DNA from: CAZXDL01 sp964639505
Lineage (GTDB): Bacteria; Patescibacteriota; Saccharimonadia; Saccharimonadales; UBA4665
Assembly (NCBI GenBank): GCA_964639505.1
Contig: CAZXDL010000004.1
Coordinates: forward strand, 1-64,000
Direction: 5' to 3'
DNA: 64,000 nt
In this document: positions 40,308 to 49,607 of the stretch, in pieces
How the letters are laid out: the number at the start of each line of letters is the position of its first letter
Numbering within the stretch: the first letter of the stretch is position 1
The notes under the pieces: model-generated
Seen by the model: only the letters and a program-made list of their open reading frames with translations
What the model was told of the DNA's origin: nothing
Database searches by the model: none
Program-made: the position numbers and the translations under genes

Positions 40308-41360
40308 TTAGCCTAGGGCGATGACGTTGCAGGCTTTGGTGAAGTTTTTGACGACTAGGTCGGCGTCGGTCGTCGTGATGAAGGTTTGGTAGGGTGCAAG
40401 ATAATCGGTCAAAGCGTGGCGGCGCCGACCGTCCAGCTCACTAAAGACATCATCCAGCAACAGGATTGGCGTCTGGGCGCGGGCGGCTTCGATGATTTTT
40501 AGTTCGATTATCTTTAATGCTAGCACTGCCGTGCGAGCCTCGCCGCGCGAAGCAGTGTTTTGAGCCGCCCGCCCATCAAACAGCACCTCCAAGTCTTCAC
40601 GGTGAGGGCCAACTGATGTAAAGCCACGCAGTCTGTCATCGTCAAAACTTGACTCCAGCTTTTTAAGCATTTGGCTCTCGTAATTATCAACCGGCCAGCG
40701 ATTCTGGTATTTCACAGTTACTTCGGTTTTTGTGCCAGATATCTGCTGGTAAATTTTTGGTATTTCTTTGTTAATTTCTTGGGCTAGGCTTGAACGTGCC
40801 CGTACAATCTGTCCTGCTAGATGACTTAACCGTACATCCCATGGGAAAACCTGGCTCCGTGAACTACCAGCGACTTTCTTTAATAAGCTGTTCCTTTGAG
40901 CTAGTGCACGCCGATATTGACGCCTAATCGTCCCATAGCCTGGTGTTGTCTGCTCTATAAGGTCATCTAGGTAGTCGCGGCGGCGTTCTGGGCTTCCCCC
41001 TAGCAACTGCAGGTGATTTGGCTCAAACAAAACAACCGGTAGGCTGTGCTGCAGGTTAAGGCGTTTAAATGTCTTGCCGTCTAGTTCATAGGTTTTTGAA
41101 GCCGGTTCGTTTACGATTTTGACCGTTCTTTTTCCGCTAGTTGATAGATCAGCGTCAATTCTTGCCCAAGGCTTAGAAAATTTAATTAGCTCTGTGTCTT
41201 TTGCTCGGTATGATTGACCGCGCGCCAACACAAGAACAGCTTCTAGTAGATTGGTCTTGCCGCTGGCGTTTGGTCCAACCACAATATTAACTCCTGAGTT
41301 AAGCTCAAAAGAGTCGTCTTTATAGGAACGATAGTTCTGCAGGCGCAGATCTGTGATCAT
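40308..41360 (-). CDS. recF: DNA replication and repair protein RecF
   Basis: The 350-aa protein has the RecF pattern: LRLQNYRSYKDDSFEL at the start, Walker A GPNASGKT (about 29-36), YRRALAQRNSLLKK, a GPHREDLEVLFDGR region (about 251-264), signature ASRGEARTAVLALKIIEL and Walker B ILLLDDVFSELD (about 303-314). RecF loads RecA at gapped DNA. It sits in the usual dnaA-dnaN-recF order and starts nine bases after dnaN. Confidence 0.96.
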   Translation of the reverse strand: MITDLRLQNYRSYKDDSFELNSGVNIVVGPNASGKTNLLEAVLVLARGQSYRAKDTELIKFSKPWARIDADLSTSGKRTVKIVNEPASKTYELDGKTFKRLNLQHSLPVVLFEPNHLQLLGGSPERRRDYLDDLIEQTTPGYGTIRRQYRRALAQRNSLLKKVAGSSRSQVFPWDVRLSHLAGQIVRARSSLAQEINKEIPKIYQQISGTKTEVTVKYQNRWPVDNYESQMLKKLESSFDDDRLRGFTSVGPHREDLEVLFDGRAAQNTASRGEARTAVLALKIIELKIIEAARAQTPILLLDDVFSELDGRRRHALTDYLAPYQTFITTTDADLVVKNFTKACNVIALG

Positions 41361-41369
41361 CTATCTATT

Positions 41370-42461
41370 CTAGCTCTTTAGCGGCATGATTATGTGCCGA
41401 TAATCTGGGTCATCTGGTGTCGTTAGAAGGGTTGGCTCTAATTTGCCGTTAAATCCAAATACTACACTCTCGCCGCTGATTACATTTAGGGCATCTAACA
41501 GGTAGCGTGAATTAAGGGTAATGCTGCCACTTTCGGTGATTTTTGCGGGCGCCGTGGCTGTGTTTTCTCCGAGTTGAGACGCCACCGAACGTATACTAAG
41601 TTGTTTTGCTTCCTTATCTAGTTCAATTGTTACGCTGCCAGCACTTTCACGCGCAAACAAGCTTGATACCTTTGTCACATTAACCAGGTCGACTTTTTTT
41701 AACGTTGCTTGATTTTTGAATTTAGCCGGGATTAGTTTTTTATAGTCTGGGTATTTTCCGTCGACTAACCTTGTTACCAATTCGACGTCGCCGACCTTAA
41801 ACATCGCTTGCTGCTCATTGTGTGAAACTTTCACTTCTTCATCGCTATCGCCCACTACTCTGAGGAGGTCCTGCATTGCTGAAGCCGGAATCAATAAATC
41901 TATGTCATTCTTATTAGCGCCTAGTGATTTTTCGGCCAGTCGGTAGCTGTCTGTGGCCGCCATGTTTAACTTTCCGTCTTGAGTTTGAAGTAAAACTCCG
42001 GTCAGGACAGGGCGGGTTTCATCAGAAGATGCAGCAAATACTACCTGTTGGAGCGCCTTTTTGAAAACATCACCTTTGATAGACCAATTTTTACCTCCGC
42101 TTATTGCAGGCATAGCAGGGAAGTCATCAGCAACAATCCCATTAACAACTGATTTATATTGGTCGGTGTTTACATGAAGTTTTGTTTCTTGCAGATCGAG
42201 TTCGATAACACCATCTGGCAGGCTTCCTACAAAATCCTGCATCAGTCGAGCTGGGACAGTTATTGATCCTTCGTCGCTAACTTTAGCCCCGATGTAGTGT
42301 GTGATCGCAATATCTAGATTTGTAGCCGAAATACTTAGGCGGTTATTGCTGGTTTTAATTAGAACATTTGCAAGTATTGGTAGTGTGCTGCGGGTGTTTG
42401 CAACTCTAGCTACTGCAGCCAAGGCTCGGTTTAAATTTTCTTGAGTTACTTGAAGCTTCAT
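41370..42461 (-). CDS. dnaN: DNA polymerase III sliding clamp (beta subunit)
   Basis: The 363-aa protein starts MKLQVTQENLNRALAAVARVANTRSTLPILANVLI and shows the three-domain clamp layout, with DEVRPVLTGV-like SSDETRPVLTGVLLQ (about 141-155), RLVDGKYPDY (about 235-244) and the C-terminal YRHIIMPLKS, which matches the usual MPMRL-type end. It forms a dimeric ring for the replicase. A normal length for the family. Confidence 0.97.
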   Translation of the reverse strand: MKLQVTQENLNRALAAVARVANTRSTLPILANVLIKTSNNRLSISATNLDIAITHYIGAKVSDEGSITVPARLMQDFVGSLPDGVIELDLQETKLHVNTDQYKSVVNGIVADDFPAMPAISGGKNWSIKGDVFKKALQQVVFAASSDETRPVLTGVLLQTQDGKLNMAATDSYRLAEKSLGANKNDIDLLIPASAMQDLLRVVGDSDEEVKVSHNEQQAMFKVGDVELVTRLVDGKYPDYKKLIPAKFKNQATLKKVDLVNVTKVSSLFARESAGSVTIELDKEAKQLSIRSVASQLGENTATAPAKITESGSITLNSRYLLDALNVISGESVVFGFNGKLEPTLLTTPDDPDYRHIIMPLKS

Positions 42462-42740
42462 TTCAACCTCCTGCTATTAAAAACAAAGTTATTTATATTA
42501 ATTAGTTGTAGTTTGTTGTAGGTGGTGTGGATTGTGGGGATAAAAACATCATTAACAGATAAAAAACTCAAAAAAATTCGGTGTATAAAGCCTTGTAAAA
42601 CACCCGGTATAAACCTGTATAAACCCACCGTTTTATGAACACCAATAAAAAAGGTACTTTTTACAGCTGAGTACAACCCCTCAAACAAACCACCGTAACC
42701 AAACAGTTTACCCACAGGTTTTACTACTAAATAACCCGAC
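42462..42740. other. dnaA-dnaN intergenic region with possible DnaA boxes
   Basis: 279 bases without a credible gene; a 96-codon minus-strand ORF here has no gene-like features. It contains TTACCCACA (42710-42718, one mismatch to TTATCCACA), a weaker TGTGGGGATA (42533-42542) and three TATAAA motifs in the same direction between about 42580 and 42640. It may bind DnaA as part of the origin or for control. Confidence 0.4.
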
Positions 42741-44117
42741 TTATGCATACAAATGATCCCGGATTTCAGTTATTGCCATACGCAAACTTGCATCTGTACG
42801 AGCTTCTTTATTAATTTTTTCGACTGAATGTATAGCTGTTGTGTGGTCCTTCCGACCGAGCTCGCGGGCAATCTTAGGGAAGCTGAGCTTTAATTCATTA
42901 CGAAGCATATACATAGCCACCTGACGAGGCACAACAATGTCTTTATCGCGTTTAGGGCCAACTATATCCTCAACAGGTATCTGATAATGTCGAGCAGTCC
43001 GCTCGATAATCTGCTTTGCGCTCAAGTGTTTAGGGCGAGTCTTGCTTACATTTAGTAAGCTTGAGGCGATACTAAGCGTCGGCTCGAGTCCACGCATCTC
43101 ACAAAAAGCCAATAGCTGATTTAGGGCACCCTCTAATTCCCTAATGTTCGTTTGAATATTGGTTGCCAAATACTCAACAACTTCGTGGTCAAGCTCACTG
43201 TCATGATTTTGTGCCTTGGTTTGGATGATAGCGCAACGTGTTTCAAAATCAGGAATCTGCATGTCGATACTCATGCCGCCTGCAAAACGCGACTTTAAGC
43301 GATCCTCGAGCATATCAATATCACGAGGTGGTCGGTCAGAACTCAAAATTATCTGTCGGTTTCCTTGATGCAAAGTGTTAAAAGTGTGGAAGAACTCCTC
43401 CTGCATTTTGTCTTTACCGGCAATAAACTGAACATCGTCGACGATCAATACATCTGCCGAACGATAATACTTTGCGAATGCGGCCGTTGTGCGGTTGCGT
43501 AGAGCCTGCACAAACTCCTGCACAAACTGCTCGGTTGCAATATATAAGACCTTTGCGTTTGGATCACGGGCTTGCAAAGCGTTACCAAGAGCCTGAATCA
43601 AATGAGTTTTACCAATACCAACGCCACCATAAAGGTGCAAAGGGTTATATTTGGTGCCTGGTTTTTGCGAAATAGCCTGGCAGGCCGCAAACGCCAACTC
43701 ATTACCGTCGCCAACCACAAAATTATCAAACGTGTAGCGCTCATTGAGAGCTTGGCGGAAATTTTTTGGCCCGGCCGACACTTTGGGAGCGGCAGGCTGG
43801 CTGATACTGGAGTGAGTTTGCTGGTTTGAGGCTGGCTGCTCGGAACTGCTGGGTCGCTGATTCATCGCACTGGCCGGCAGCATCTTATATTCAATTTCAC
43901 TAACCTCAACCCCTTGTTTGTTAAGGGTTGCGGTTATCAGTGGGCCATACTTTTTTTCGAGTGTTTGTTTAACAAAAGGATTAGTGACGCCGATTACTAT
44001 CTTGCCGTCGTCTTGTTTCAAAAGACGAGTGTTTTTGAACCAAGTTACGAAGTTACCCTGCGATAATGTAACTTCCAGTTCCCCCAAAACCGCCTGCCAG
44101 ACAGTATCTTCTTGCAC
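42741..44117 (-). CDS. dnaA: Chromosomal replication initiator DnaA
   Basis: The 458-aa protein has domain I (VWQAVLGELEVTLSQGNFVTWF), a Gln/Ser/Pro-rich linker, the AAA+ domain with Walker A GGVGIGKTH (about 164-172) and Walker B VLIVDDVQFIAGK, and the C-terminal domain with DHTTAIHSVEKI, the DnaA-box binding helix. It opens the origin and loads the replisome. The genes on either side define the origin region. Confidence 0.98.
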   Translation of the reverse strand: MQEDTVWQAVLGELEVTLSQGNFVTWFKNTRLLKQDDGKIVIGVTNPFVKQTLEKKYGPLITATLNKQGVEVSEIEYKMLPASAMNQRPSSSEQPASNQQTHSSISQPAAPKVSAGPKNFRQALNERYTFDNFVVGDGNELAFAACQAISQKPGTKYNPLHLYGGVGIGKTHLIQALGNALQARDPNAKVLYIATEQFVQEFVQALRNRTTAAFAKYYRSADVLIVDDVQFIAGKDKMQEEFFHTFNTLHQGNRQIILSSDRPPRDIDMLEDRLKSRFAGGMSIDMQIPDFETRCAIIQTKAQNHDSELDHEVVEYLATNIQTNIRELEGALNQLLAFCEMRGLEPTLSIASSLLNVSKTRPKHLSAKQIIERTARHYQIPVEDIVGPKRDKDIVVPRQVAMYMLRNELKLSFPKIARELGRKDHTTAIHSVEKINKEARTDASLRMAITEIRDHLYA

Positions 44118-44561
44118 TTATCCTCCTTCTCGTAGGAAGTAACTATAAACCAACTGGAGTAAGTTTTCCACACCTTTTTAGGTGTCAATAGCACGATCAA
44201 CTTCGCCGAAATTAATTTTTCATGAACTGAGGCAGGTTTGTACACACCCTAGAGCCGTATCTGTAGAAACTGTGGACAAGAGCTCTACATAAGTGGATAA
44301 ACCTAACGGATCGGTGACTAAAAGTTGTCAAAAACACGTCGTCAGTCAATTTCACACCACCCGTCTTTTTGTAACATAAAAATACCACCTTGCCGCCAAC
44401 ACCCACATAAAACCCATGATATCCCCACATGTTCGCGCTCGGCATGTTATGAGTTCGAAAAACTTGCCACTTAAACACTGTTTTTGTAGTCGGGGTTTTG
44501 ACTTTTTGGCGATTAACAGATATAATTTACTGAATTCATCACAAACTTATAAGGAAAATAA
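44118..44561. other. Probable replication origin (oriC)
   Basis: A 444-base region without a gene between the divergent dnaA and rpmH. It holds three DnaA boxes with one mismatch each to TTATCCACA: TTTTCCACA (44164-44172), TGTGGACAA (44271-44279) and AGTGGATAA (44292-44300), plus a weak one near 44420. An AT-rich stretch (about 44505-44550) includes the rpmH promoter. The dnaA-rpmH interval is a classic oriC position. Confidence 0.65.
44498..44526 (+). promoter_or_regulatory. Promoter of the rpmH-rnpA-yidC-jag operon
   Basis: TTGACT (44498-44503), a 17-base spacer and TATAAT (44521-44526), about 36 bases before the rpmH start. This is the best sigma-70-type match in the window. Confidence 0.85.
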
Positions 44562-44699
44562 GTGCCTAAACGAACTCACCAGCCAAAAAAGCGATCACGC
44601 GCCCGCGAACACGGCTTCTTTAAGCGTATGTCCAGCAAAGCCGGCCGCAATGTACTCAAGCGTCGACGCATCAAGGGTCGCGCCAAACTCTCAGCCTAA
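44562..44699 (+). CDS. rpmH: Ribosomal protein L34
   Basis: A 45-codon ORF starting at GTG: PKRTHQPKKRSRAREHGF, then KRMSSKAGRNVLKRRRIKGR, ending AKLSA. This is the full L34 sequence pattern and length. A Shine-Dalgarno AAGGA (about 44551) supports the GTG start. L34 is the first gene in the usual rpmH-rnpA-yidC-jag order. Confidence 0.96.
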   Translation: MPKRTHQPKKRSRAREHGFFKRMSSKAGRNVLKRRRIKGRAKLSA

Positions 44700-44710
44700 A
44701 GAGACACAGT

Positions 44711-45049
44711 ATGTTTACCAAAAGTCACCGCTTCCACGGCTACGGAAGTCTTAAGGGAGTGTATCAACGTGGACAAAGCATTCGTGGCGGCATGATTAGT
44801 CTTAAATACTTGAGGCGTGATGCAACAAAGCCATACCGCGTAGCGGTTGTTGTCAGTAAAAAGGTTAATAAGTCTGCAGTGAAGCGCAATCGCATTCGGA
44901 GGAGAGTTTATGAGCAGGTTCGCCTAGCCGACGTGATAATTGAGCCGGGCACAGACCTAGTCTTTACGGTTTTTAGTGATCAAATTGCCGAGATTGGAGC
45001 CGCAAAACTTCAAAAGGCCATTCAAGAATTGCTTCAAAAAGCCAAATAA
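44711..45049 (+). CDS. rnpA: Ribonuclease P protein component
   Basis: The 112-aa protein has the RnpA motif KSAVKRNRIRRRVYEQVR (about residues 55-72) and an N-terminal HRFHGYGSLKGVYQRG that matches the usual LRxxxxFxxVFxxG start loosely. It binds the RNase P RNA and helps tRNA 5' processing. It follows rpmH by 11 bases. Confidence 0.93.
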   Translation: MFTKSHRFHGYGSLKGVYQRGQSIRGGMISLKYLRRDATKPYRVAVVVSKKVNKSAVKRNRIRRRVYEQVRLADVIIEPGTDLVFTVFSDQIAEIGAAKLQKAIQELLQKAK

Positions 45050-45105
45050 TATACCGATAAGCCCACTAAAACACCGGTCAAACATGTTATAGTAGGAGTT
45101 AAATT

Positions 45106-46035
45106 ATGTTCACAACCCTCATTGTTCAGCCACTTTTTAATTTGTTGACGCTGATCTACGCCATCTTGCCAGGTCACAACTTTGGCATTGCACTGATTGT
45201 ATTCACGATCATTATTCGCATGCTGATGTGGCCACTGGTAAAAAAGCAGCTCCATCAAGCCAAGGGAATGCGCAAGCTGCAGCCCGAAATCAAAAAGATC
45301 AAGCAGGCTACCAAAGGCAACAGACAACAAGAGTCACAAATGCTCATGGAACTATATAAAGAAAAAGGCATCAATCCTTTCGCAACCTTTCCAATCCTTA
45401 TTATTCAGTTAATCATTTTGTTTGGTCTGTATAGCGGACTGACAAAAATAATTAAAGACCCCCACACTCTCGTAACTTTCTCGTATCCTTTTGTGCAAAA
45501 CCTCAGCTGGATGCAGGAACTGGCCAAAAACATTCACCTGTTTGATAACACCCTGTTTGGCGTAGTTGATCTGAGCAAAGCGGCCTGGAGTCAAGCCGGT
45601 ATCTACTGGCCAGCGATGTTTATTGTTATCGGTAGTGCCGTAGCGCAGTACTACCAAGCCAAGCAGCTGATGCCACAAGAAAAAGATCAGCGATCTCTGC
45701 GCGCCATCCTTAAAGAAGCAGGATCGGGCAAGCAGGCTGACCAATCAGAGATTAATGCGGCGGTTGCTAGCAGTACAAGATTTTTAATTCCTATCATGAT
45801 TTTTATCTTTACGGTCAGTATCCCGTCAGCGCTCGGCCTTTATTGGTTGACGAGCGGACTGGTAGCGTTCATCCAGCAGAGTATAGTTCTAAATCGCGAC
45901 GAAGAAGAAATGGAAGCTATCGCTGACGCGCCTACAAAAAACGTCAAGGATATTCCAGAAGCAGAAATTGTAGCAACTCCATCAAAAACCAAAAAGAAAA
46001 CCTCCAAATCAAAAGCTAAGCGGAGGAAGAAGTAA
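45106..46035 (+). CDS. yidC: Membrane protein insertase YidC/Oxa1
   Basis: The 309-aa protein has the Oxa1 core: GHNFGIALIVFTIIIRMLMWPLVKKQLHQAKGMRKLQPEIKKI (about 24-66), ELYKEKGINPFATFPILIIQLIILFGLY (about 83-110), and later IYWPAMFIVIGSAVAQYYQAKQ and SIPSALGLYWLTSGLVAFIQQ. The basic tail (KTKKKTSKSKAKRRKK) can bind ribosomes. It is a Gram-positive-type short form without the large periplasmic domain. Its stop overlaps the jag start. Confidence 0.95.
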   Translation: MFTTLIVQPLFNLLTLIYAILPGHNFGIALIVFTIIIRMLMWPLVKKQLHQAKGMRKLQPEIKKIKQATKGNRQQESQMLMELYKEKGINPFATFPILIIQLIILFGLYSGLTKIIKDPHTLVTFSYPFVQNLSWMQELAKNIHLFDNTLFGVVDLSKAAWSQAGIYWPAMFIVIGSAVAQYYQAKQLMPQEKDQRSLRAILKEAGSGKQADQSEINAAVASSTRFLIPIMIFIFTVSIPSALGLYWLTSGLVAFIQQSIVLNRDEEEMEAIADAPTKNVKDIPEAEIVATPSKTKKKTSKSKAKRRKK

Positions 46036-46502
46036 TGAATGACTCGATGGAAGAGGCTATTTTATATGGCAAAAAATATATCGAAGATCTACTGTCATTT
46101 TTTGGTCTCAACACTGACGTTTACGCCACAAGCGATGATGAAGTAATTCAGCTCAATGTGCCGAGTACTCACTTAAATGGATTCCTGATCGGTCAACGCG
46201 GCGATAATATGCGTTCACTGCAATACCTGACCAGCACAGCTTTAAAAAATAATGGCTATTCGCATAATCGCGTTAATGTCGACATTGCTGAGTACAAGAA
46301 GCAGCGTGCCGACCGCTTGCGCGAACGAGCCGAAGATTGGGTTAAGCAAGTTCGTGATTCTGGCGAACCGATGGATCTTGACCCAATGAACGCCGCCGAC
46401 CGACGAATTATCCATAAGCTGGCCGCCGAATACAGTCTCACCAGCGAATCCACCGGCGAAGGCCGTGATCGCCACATCGTACTCAAAAAAGAATCAGACT
46501 AG
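46035..46502 (+). CDS. jag: KH/R3H RNA-binding protein Jag (KhpB)
   Basis: The 155-aa protein has a KH domain with GFLIGQRGDNMRSLQYL (about 55-71) and an R3H domain near the C-terminus (MNAADRRIIHKLAAEYSLTSESTGEGRDRHIVL, about 118-150). It lacks a long Jag N-domain. The start overlaps the yidC stop by one base, and the 3' end overlaps the convergent glycosyltransferase gene by nine bases. Confidence 0.9.
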   Translation: MNDSMEEAILYGKKYIEDLLSFFGLNTDVYATSDDEVIQLNVPSTHLNGFLIGQRGDNMRSLQYLTSTALKNNGYSHNRVNVDIAEYKKQRADRLRERAEDWVKQVRDSGEPMDLDPMNAADRRIIHKLAAEYSLTSESTGEGRDRHIVLKKESD

Positions 46503-47585
46503 GGCTTTTTTATAGACCTCTAGGGTTTGCTGGGCGGTTTTTTGCCAAGAGTACTTAGCTGCCTGAACCTTGCCTTTTTTGAATAGGTTTTCGCGCAGTT
46601 CTTTATCGGTTAATACTTCATTGATAGCGTCGCTCATGGCCTGAGTATCGAGCGGGTCAAAATAATGTGCCGCACTGCCATAAACTTCCGGTAGGCATGT
46701 TGCATTGCTGCTAACTACCGGCGCGCCGTGCAGCATGGCTTCGAGTCCCGGCAAACCGAATCCTTCGCTCAGGCTGGGGAAGACATAAGCCGCACAGTTT
46801 TCGTACAGCCATCTTAGCCGGCCTTCACTCACAAATCCTGTAAACACCACGCCTTTGATGGCCTGACGTCTTACGTCATTTTCAATACGCTCGTAGTTGG
46901 CATCTTTTTTACCCGCCAAGACCAGCATTAGTTCTGGATGTTGAGCCCGCAGCGAAGCATAGGCTTTGATCAGTCGCTCTAAGTTTTTATGTGGTGTTGG
47001 CCTGCCGACATACATAATGAACTGCTTGCCCTCTAATGCTGTCAAAGCTTCAGCCGGCTCGGCGATTTGATCGGCGGCCAAAGGTATAGCAGTGATTTTA
47101 TCTGGATTAACATGGGTGTAATTCACGACATCATCTTTAACAAACTGGCTGTAAGTAATAATATGAGAGGCTTTTTTGGCAACTTTTCGGTTAACCCAGC
47201 CATAAATGCGTTGCTTAACCTTAAACACCAAGCTGTTCTTTGAAGGATTGTCAAAACGCAGCGTGGTTAAGTCGTTCATTGTCGTAACAGTCTTGCCTTT
47301 ATAGCGGACTGGCTGTTGGACCATTCCGAAGTGCACAAGATCAGCCCTCAGGCCATCCAGCTGCTTCTTAAAGCCAAGCTGTTCTGAAAATGTAAATTCT
47401 TTATAAGGGCAGGCCAGTTTTTGAAAATTGGCGGAGGCCGGCTGCCAGTTTTTCATATCGCGTGGCTTCAGCAAGATCGTGTAATCATTTTCTGTGTCAG
47501 TTTTTTCCAGACGACGCACTAGTCCACTGATATAGCGACCTGTGCTAGTGCTCCACTCCCGAGCGTCAATAACGATCTTACTCAT
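46494..47585 (-). CDS. GT4-family glycosyltransferase
   Basis: The 363-aa protein has the GT-B fold and GT4 motifs: VIDARE at the start, IMYVGRPTPHKNLERLIKAYASL (about 190-212), VVFTGFVSEGRLRWLYENCAAYVFPSLSEGFGLPGLEAMLHGAPVVSS (about 240-288). The E in SEGFGLPGLEAM matches the usual catalytic EX7E pair. It transfers a sugar from a nucleotide donor to a growing surface glycan. It stands apart from the other GT genes, in front of the convergent jag gene. Confidence 0.9.
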   Translation of the reverse strand: MSKIVIDAREWSTSTGRYISGLVRRLEKTDTENDYTILLKPRDMKNWQPASANFQKLACPYKEFTFSEQLGFKKQLDGLRADLVHFGMVQQPVRYKGKTVTTMNDLTTLRFDNPSKNSLVFKVKQRIYGWVNRKVAKKASHIITYSQFVKDDVVNYTHVNPDKITAIPLAADQIAEPAEALTALEGKQFIMYVGRPTPHKNLERLIKAYASLRAQHPELMLVLAGKKDANYERIENDVRRQAIKGVVFTGFVSEGRLRWLYENCAAYVFPSLSEGFGLPGLEAMLHGAPVVSSNATCLPEVYGSAAHYFDPLDTQAMSDAINEVLTDKELRENLFKKGKVQAAKYSWQKTAQQTLEVYKKALV

Positions 47586-47681
47586 GTATATATACTAAAC
47601 ACTGTTTAGAAATAAAACTACGAAATCCGGCCATTTACAGGTATAATTTCTAGTAATCATCATCGAACGTGGAGGACTTAA

Positions 47682-48677
47682 GTGGCGAAAACAGCACTGA
47701 TTACAGGCATCACCGGACAAGACGGCTACCATCTCGCCGAATTACTAAACGAAAAAGGCTACAAGATATACGGCATCATACGAGGCCAGCACAATCCAAA
47801 GCGTCTGCGCATTGAGCAAGAACAGCCCTACATCAAGCTGATTGAAGGTGATCTGACCGATACTTCATCTTTGGTGAATGCAATTGAAATCTCCAAGCCC
47901 GACGAGGTATATAATCTAGGCGCCATTAGCCACGTTGGCTATTCGTTTAAAGCGCCGCAGCTGGTAGCAGATGTAACAGGCAAGGGTGTTTTAAATGTCT
48001 TAGAAGCCATCCGTCAATCTGGTGGGACTAAATCAATCCGTTTCTATCAGGCTTCGACTTCTGAGATGTTTGGGGGGCTCGACTATAATCGGCCGGGCAC
48101 TGGCTACGACGAAGAAGCGCAATTCCACCCGCGCAGTCCGTATGGCGTAGCCAAGCTCTATGGTCACTGGATTACTAAGAACTATCGTGAGAGTTATGGC
48201 ATGCACGCTACATCTGGCATTTTGTTTAACCACGAGGGACCACGCCGTGGAGTTGAATTCGTGACCCGCAAAATCAGCAACGCCGTTGCCCGGATTCATT
48301 TGGGCAAACAAACTCACATCGAACTCGGAAACCTCGACGCTAAGCGCGACTGGGGCTACGCCGGTGATTACGTAGAAGGAATGTGGCGTATGCTGCAGCA
48401 AGACAAGCCAGATGACTATGTGTTAGCGACAGGCGAAACGCACTCAATCGAAGAATACCTCGAGCTGGCTTTTAAAGAAATTGGCATCGACGATTGGCGT
48501 CCTTACGTAAAGCAAAATCCTGAGTTTATGCGTCCTGCCGAGGTCGATATCTTACTGGGTAATCCAACTAAAGCCGAGCAGGTTCTTGGCTGGAAGCGCC
48601 AAGTCGACTTCCCCGGTCTTGTAAAAATGATGGTCGAATACGACCTCGGCCACGAATCAACCACAAGCTTAGAATAA
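47682..48677 (+). CDS. gmd: GDP-mannose 4,6-dehydratase
   Basis: The 331-aa protein starts at GTG with a GGAGG site upstream. It has the NAD(P)-binding TGITGQDGYHLAELL (about 8-22), the Tyr-Lys pair in SPYGVAKLYGHW (Y at about 155), and RGVEFVTRKIS with the family's C-terminal features. It converts GDP-mannose to GDP-4-dehydro-6-deoxy-mannose, the precursor of GDP-rhamnose and GDP-fucose. Its stop abuts the convergent reductase gene. Confidence 0.93.
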   Translation: MAKTALITGITGQDGYHLAELLNEKGYKIYGIIRGQHNPKRLRIEQEQPYIKLIEGDLTDTSSLVNAIEISKPDEVYNLGAISHVGYSFKAPQLVADVTGKGVLNVLEAIRQSGGTKSIRFYQASTSEMFGGLDYNRPGTGYDEEAQFHPRSPYGVAKLYGHWITKNYRESYGMHATSGILFNHEGPRRGVEFVTRKISNAVARIHLGKQTHIELGNLDAKRDWGYAGDYVEGMWRMLQQDKPDDYVLATGETHSIEEYLELAFKEIGIDDWRPYVKQNPEFMRPAEVDILLGNPTKAEQVLGWKRQVDFPGLVKMMVEYDLGHESTTSLE

Positions 48678-49607
48678 CTAGCTTCGGCTGCGCCAGTCTG
48701 CAATTACATCTTGGATGGTTTTTTCTATGTCAATTTCTGGCTTCCAGCCGGTGTCGTCGGTAATTTTTTGATGACTGCCATATAGAACTGGACGGTCCGA
48801 AGGACGAGTCTTGGCCTCATCTTTTACGATCGGTGGTTCGCAACCGGCCACTTTTAAAATATTCGACAATATCTCATGCCCACTAAGTGCAGAGCCAGAG
48901 CAAATATTATATGTTTCACCTGATTTGCCTTTTTCGAACAGTAATCTATAGGCCTTCACAATATCACGTACATCAGTATAGTCGCGTTTGGCGTCCAAAT
49001 TGCCCACAGTGACCTCTTTTATTATACCCCGTTCAAAATCCACCACTTGTTTTGTCAGATCGGGCACGATGAAGCCAAGATTTTGGCCTGGCCCAATGTG
49101 ATTAAAAGGACGGACTATTACGCACTCAAAGCCACGGATTCCGTAATATTGAGCCAGCTGCTCCTGGCCAATTTTGCTTACGGCATAGGGAGAGTTAGGG
49201 CAGACAGGCGATGATTCGGTGAATGGCATCGGCGCTTTAGGGTCATAAAGACTTCCACTGCTAACAATCACAAACTTTGGCTTAGCGTTCTGAGCAAGCG
49301 CAGCTTCAAATAAGTTGGCTTCGATGCCCATATTGGTGTTGATATACTCCAATGGTTTATCGAATGATGGCGCCGGAGCTGCTAATCCAGCCAAATGAAT
49401 CACCCCATCAATGTCATTAAAATCGATCTTTTTGACTGCTTCAGGGTCAAGTAGCTCTAAAACCTTAAAGTCAGGTATAAGGGGTGATTTATTGATATTA
49501 ACACTACGACCACCGATGCCGACAGTTTCAATACCATTTTCGGTAAGCTCTTTAACTAGGTGATTTCCAACGAAGCCATTTGCACCCGTGACTAAAACTT
49601 TTTTCAT
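48678..49607 (-). CDS. rmd: GDP-6-deoxy-D-mannose reductase (RMD-like)
   Basis: The 309-aa protein has TGANGFVGNHL (about 7-17), YAVSK (about 141-145), and the motif set NHIGPGQNLGFIVPDL, VGNLDAKRDYTDVRDIVKAY and GETYNICSG typical of RMD enzymes. These reduce the gmd product to GDP-D-rhamnose. Fucose synthases use a different segment here, so rhamnose is favoured. It is the last gene of the GT4 run on the minus strand and convergent with gmd. Confidence 0.85.
   Translation of the reverse strand: MKKVLVTGANGFVGNHLVKELTENGIETVGIGGRSVNINKSPLIPDFKVLELLDPEAVKKIDFNDIDGVIHLAGLAAPAPSFDKPLEYINTNMGIEANLFEAALAQNAKPKFVIVSSGSLYDPKAPMPFTESSPVCPNSPYAVSKIGQEQLAQYYGIRGFECVIVRPFNHIGPGQNLGFIVPDLTKQVVDFERGIIKEVTVGNLDAKRDYTDVRDIVKAYRLLFEKGKSGETYNICSGSALSGHEILSNILKVAGCEPPIVKDEAKTRPSDRPVLYGSHQKITDDTGWKPEIDIEKTIQDVIADWRSRS

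Noticed and set aside
42458..42748. 96-codon ORF on the minus strand between dnaA and dnaN
   Set aside because: It overlaps the dnaA stop and dnaN start, has no binding site and covers probable DnaA boxes. It looks like open frame by chance in AT-rich DNA.
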